Assembly (NCBI GenBank): GCA_035222895.1
Contig: JAVYIG010001029.1
Span: 335,190 to 399,189 of the forward strand
From: Strongylocentrotus droebachiensis
Taxonomy: Eukaryota > Echinodermata > Echinoidea > Camarodonta > Strongylocentrotidae
Length of the DNA stretch: 64,000 nt
Reading direction: 5' to 3'
Part shown: piece after piece, positions 52,001 through 55,000 of the stretch
How the letters are laid out: each line of letters begins with the position of its first letter
How positions within the stretch are numbered: position 1 is the stretch's first letter
Position numbers and translations under genes: made by a program
Notes under the pieces: model-generated
Databases searched by the model: none
What the model saw: only the letters and a program-made list of their open reading frames with translations
What the model was told of the DNA's origin: nothing

Positions 52001-55000
52001 CCCTGTACTTCTTTCTTACAGCTTACTCTTCACTGGGAAATTCCAGCTGTACCAACAAAATTGTCAATTTCAAGTGCCCAGATAAACTTTAGTTCCTGAT
52101 ATGAAATACCACATGGAGGTCAAGGGCCTCTTCATGTTTGAGTTTGATTATTGTGTCAACAAAATTTGTTCCAGGTGTACATTTAGGTATGTTACCTCTG
52201 CAATATAATGAAGGTGTAACACAAGACCGTTATGTCATTTCAAAATGACAAATTTCTTTGTGGGGAAAAAAGGTAAATATCAAATTTACAGTCTGTTGCT
52301 CTCTGTTGCTCTCTTTTAACACTACTTTTTATCAAAATACTTGTATTTTCCTTCCTTCCATTTCTCTCTCTCTCTCCCCCTCGGGAAGGGGGGGGGTGGT
52401 ATTTCTAATTTTTCTACGTATTTTGTTGTTTCTTTCTTGGAAAATAAATTTCTATATGTACATGAATGGGGTGTTTTCTTTTCTTATTCTTATATTACCG
52501 GTATATTATTGCTCTCTTTCTCTTTTTCTCTCTCTCACGCTCTCTCTCTCTCTCTCTCACGCTCTCTCACCCTCTCTCTCTTTCTCTCTCTCTCTCTCTT
52601 TCATGGGGGGGTATTACTATATATTTGTTCTTGTTTTCTTTTGGGGGAAGGGGCTGTTTGTATCTGTGCAGGGCTCTGATCAAGGGCACAAAAGTGTTAC
52701 ATATGAGGTGAATTTTAAAAGTCAATTATAGACTGTGGCAACATTATTTTTGTAATCTGCAAACATTATGCAACATATAGCTAAAAAATCAGACCTTAAC
52801 AAATTGCCGTTAAGTAGCAATCAGAAGCTAAATATCACATCATCTAAAATGTTACGTACATAACTCGGTGTCCACTTCATGCTGATATTTCCCTTATAAT
52901 TTTACTTTTTCTGACAAAGTACATTAGATGTTAAAACATACTGTAAACAAAACTTAAAACCATTGCCATATCAACTTTTTTCAATTTAGTTATTAGAATA
53001 TGGCCAAAACAAATGTGGACACCAAGTTATGTACAGTACATCTTATTCTCTACATGCTTTCTCTTTGCCTCATTGTCAGATAAGGTTTTGCATTAGTCTG
53101 ATAACGACTTCAATTGAAGGAATGATAATGTTTCCTGAATGAAACATAATTTGCAATGTGTAAATAGTTTGTAAACTATTATTACAGGACTGAAATGTAA
53201 GATTTCTGTACTTAATCGTACATAACTGTGGACACCAAAAGTAAGTAGTTTTACATTCAAATAATAACTTCTTGTTCCTTAAATTCAATAAATGTTTGTT
53301 TAAATGAAAATGCAGAAGGGTGCAATTCATGCTGTATGGAATAAATAAATGTATTTATGATAATTATTTCAAATTTTTGATTGGTAGTAACGTACATAAC
53401 TCGGTGTCTTTTCATAATGGTGTCTTAGTTATGTACATGACATGAAAAAGTTCAAACTGCAATATTTTGTAATATTCTTCTCACCAAATCAGATGTGTGT
53501 ATGTCTTATACATTTTTTACTACCTTACTATGACAAATAACTAAATATAGGTGGTCTTATTGGAAAAACAAAACATGGAATACGTTCATAACTGTCACGT
53601 ACATAACTCTGTGTCCACATTCATTGTTGATTAAATATTAAACACATAGGCCCGTATTCTGAAGTCTTGTCTAACTTAGCCACGACTAAAGTTAAACAAC
53701 TGTTTAGTTAGACAAGACTTAAACAGGACTTAGACGCGGGGTCGTGTCTAAGTCCTGTTTAACTAAATTTCGTATTCTGAAGTCGTGTCTAAGTCTCGTC
53801 TAACTAAACAACTGTTTAAGTCCTGTCTAAGTGGTGTTTAACTAAACAACTGTTTAAGTTCTGCGCAAGCCTTGTTTAACTTTCAGTCACGACTTCTGCG
53901 CATGCCCAGTAGGCGTTAATTCTGACGATAGACCCAATGCGCATGCGTGCGCGCACCGGATAAATAAATTAACGCGCACAGCTAGCTGCGCGCGTGCCTA
54001 GCTGTGCGCGTGCTGGTACCATGGTGATGTGATCGTGACGTAATGACTAGACTGCATGCATGTATTGCACTGTGACGTACGTGTACTACACGTACACTGT
54101 ACACAAACGCACTAATAATATCACTTATCAGTGCCTCTGTGCTCGGAAGAACCAGCAAAGAAACTTCTCCAACAGAATGGTTAGTTTATTATAGATTATG
54201 GAATTTCCAAGATGTCACCATTAGATAAGAATAGTTAATATTATCGAGAAAAAAAATCAGGCTACACAAGAAAAAATCCTGCAAAATGTATTTGAAATTT
54301 TATAAGATACACGTACCATCGTTCTCCCCGCAAGTTCGGGGTCAGCAAGTAGAGTGTACCGTAGACGTTGAAAAGCAGCAGAATCGCGCCCTTAAACAGG
54401 ACTTAAACAACCCCTCGCAGTTGTCTAAAGTTAAACAGGACTTAGACAGGACTTCGTGTTTAACTTTATTTAAACACGACTTCAGAATACGAAAAAAGTT
54501 AGACACGACTTCGAGTCTAAAGTTAGACGGGACTTAGACAGGACTTAGACAACTGTTTAGTTAAACAGGAGACACGACTTCAGAATACGGGCCATACAAG
54601 TTAAAATGCAGAATCCAATGTTATCAGTGCTCTTCATTCACCTATATACACCATTACATTGTCATTTTGAAAGTATACAATATGTTCTTGTATAGATTCT
54701 GGTGCACTGGTATGTACATAACTGCAGGACACCAAACATTTTCCATTTACAGACATCTAAATATTTTTAAAACCATGACCCAGAATGAGATGATCTGATT
54801 GGAAATCAAAGATAAAGTGAAACTAAACATTATAACATTGCAAGCTTGTAAATAAATCAATTATTTATACACCATTCTTCAGTTAGTAAGGTTTGAAATT
54901 TGCAGGACACAAAAGTTATGTACATGTACATATCACAAAAATTGTATCACATGTAAATAGAATAAGAAAGTAAAATACTAGGAATTAACTCAACAGAAAC

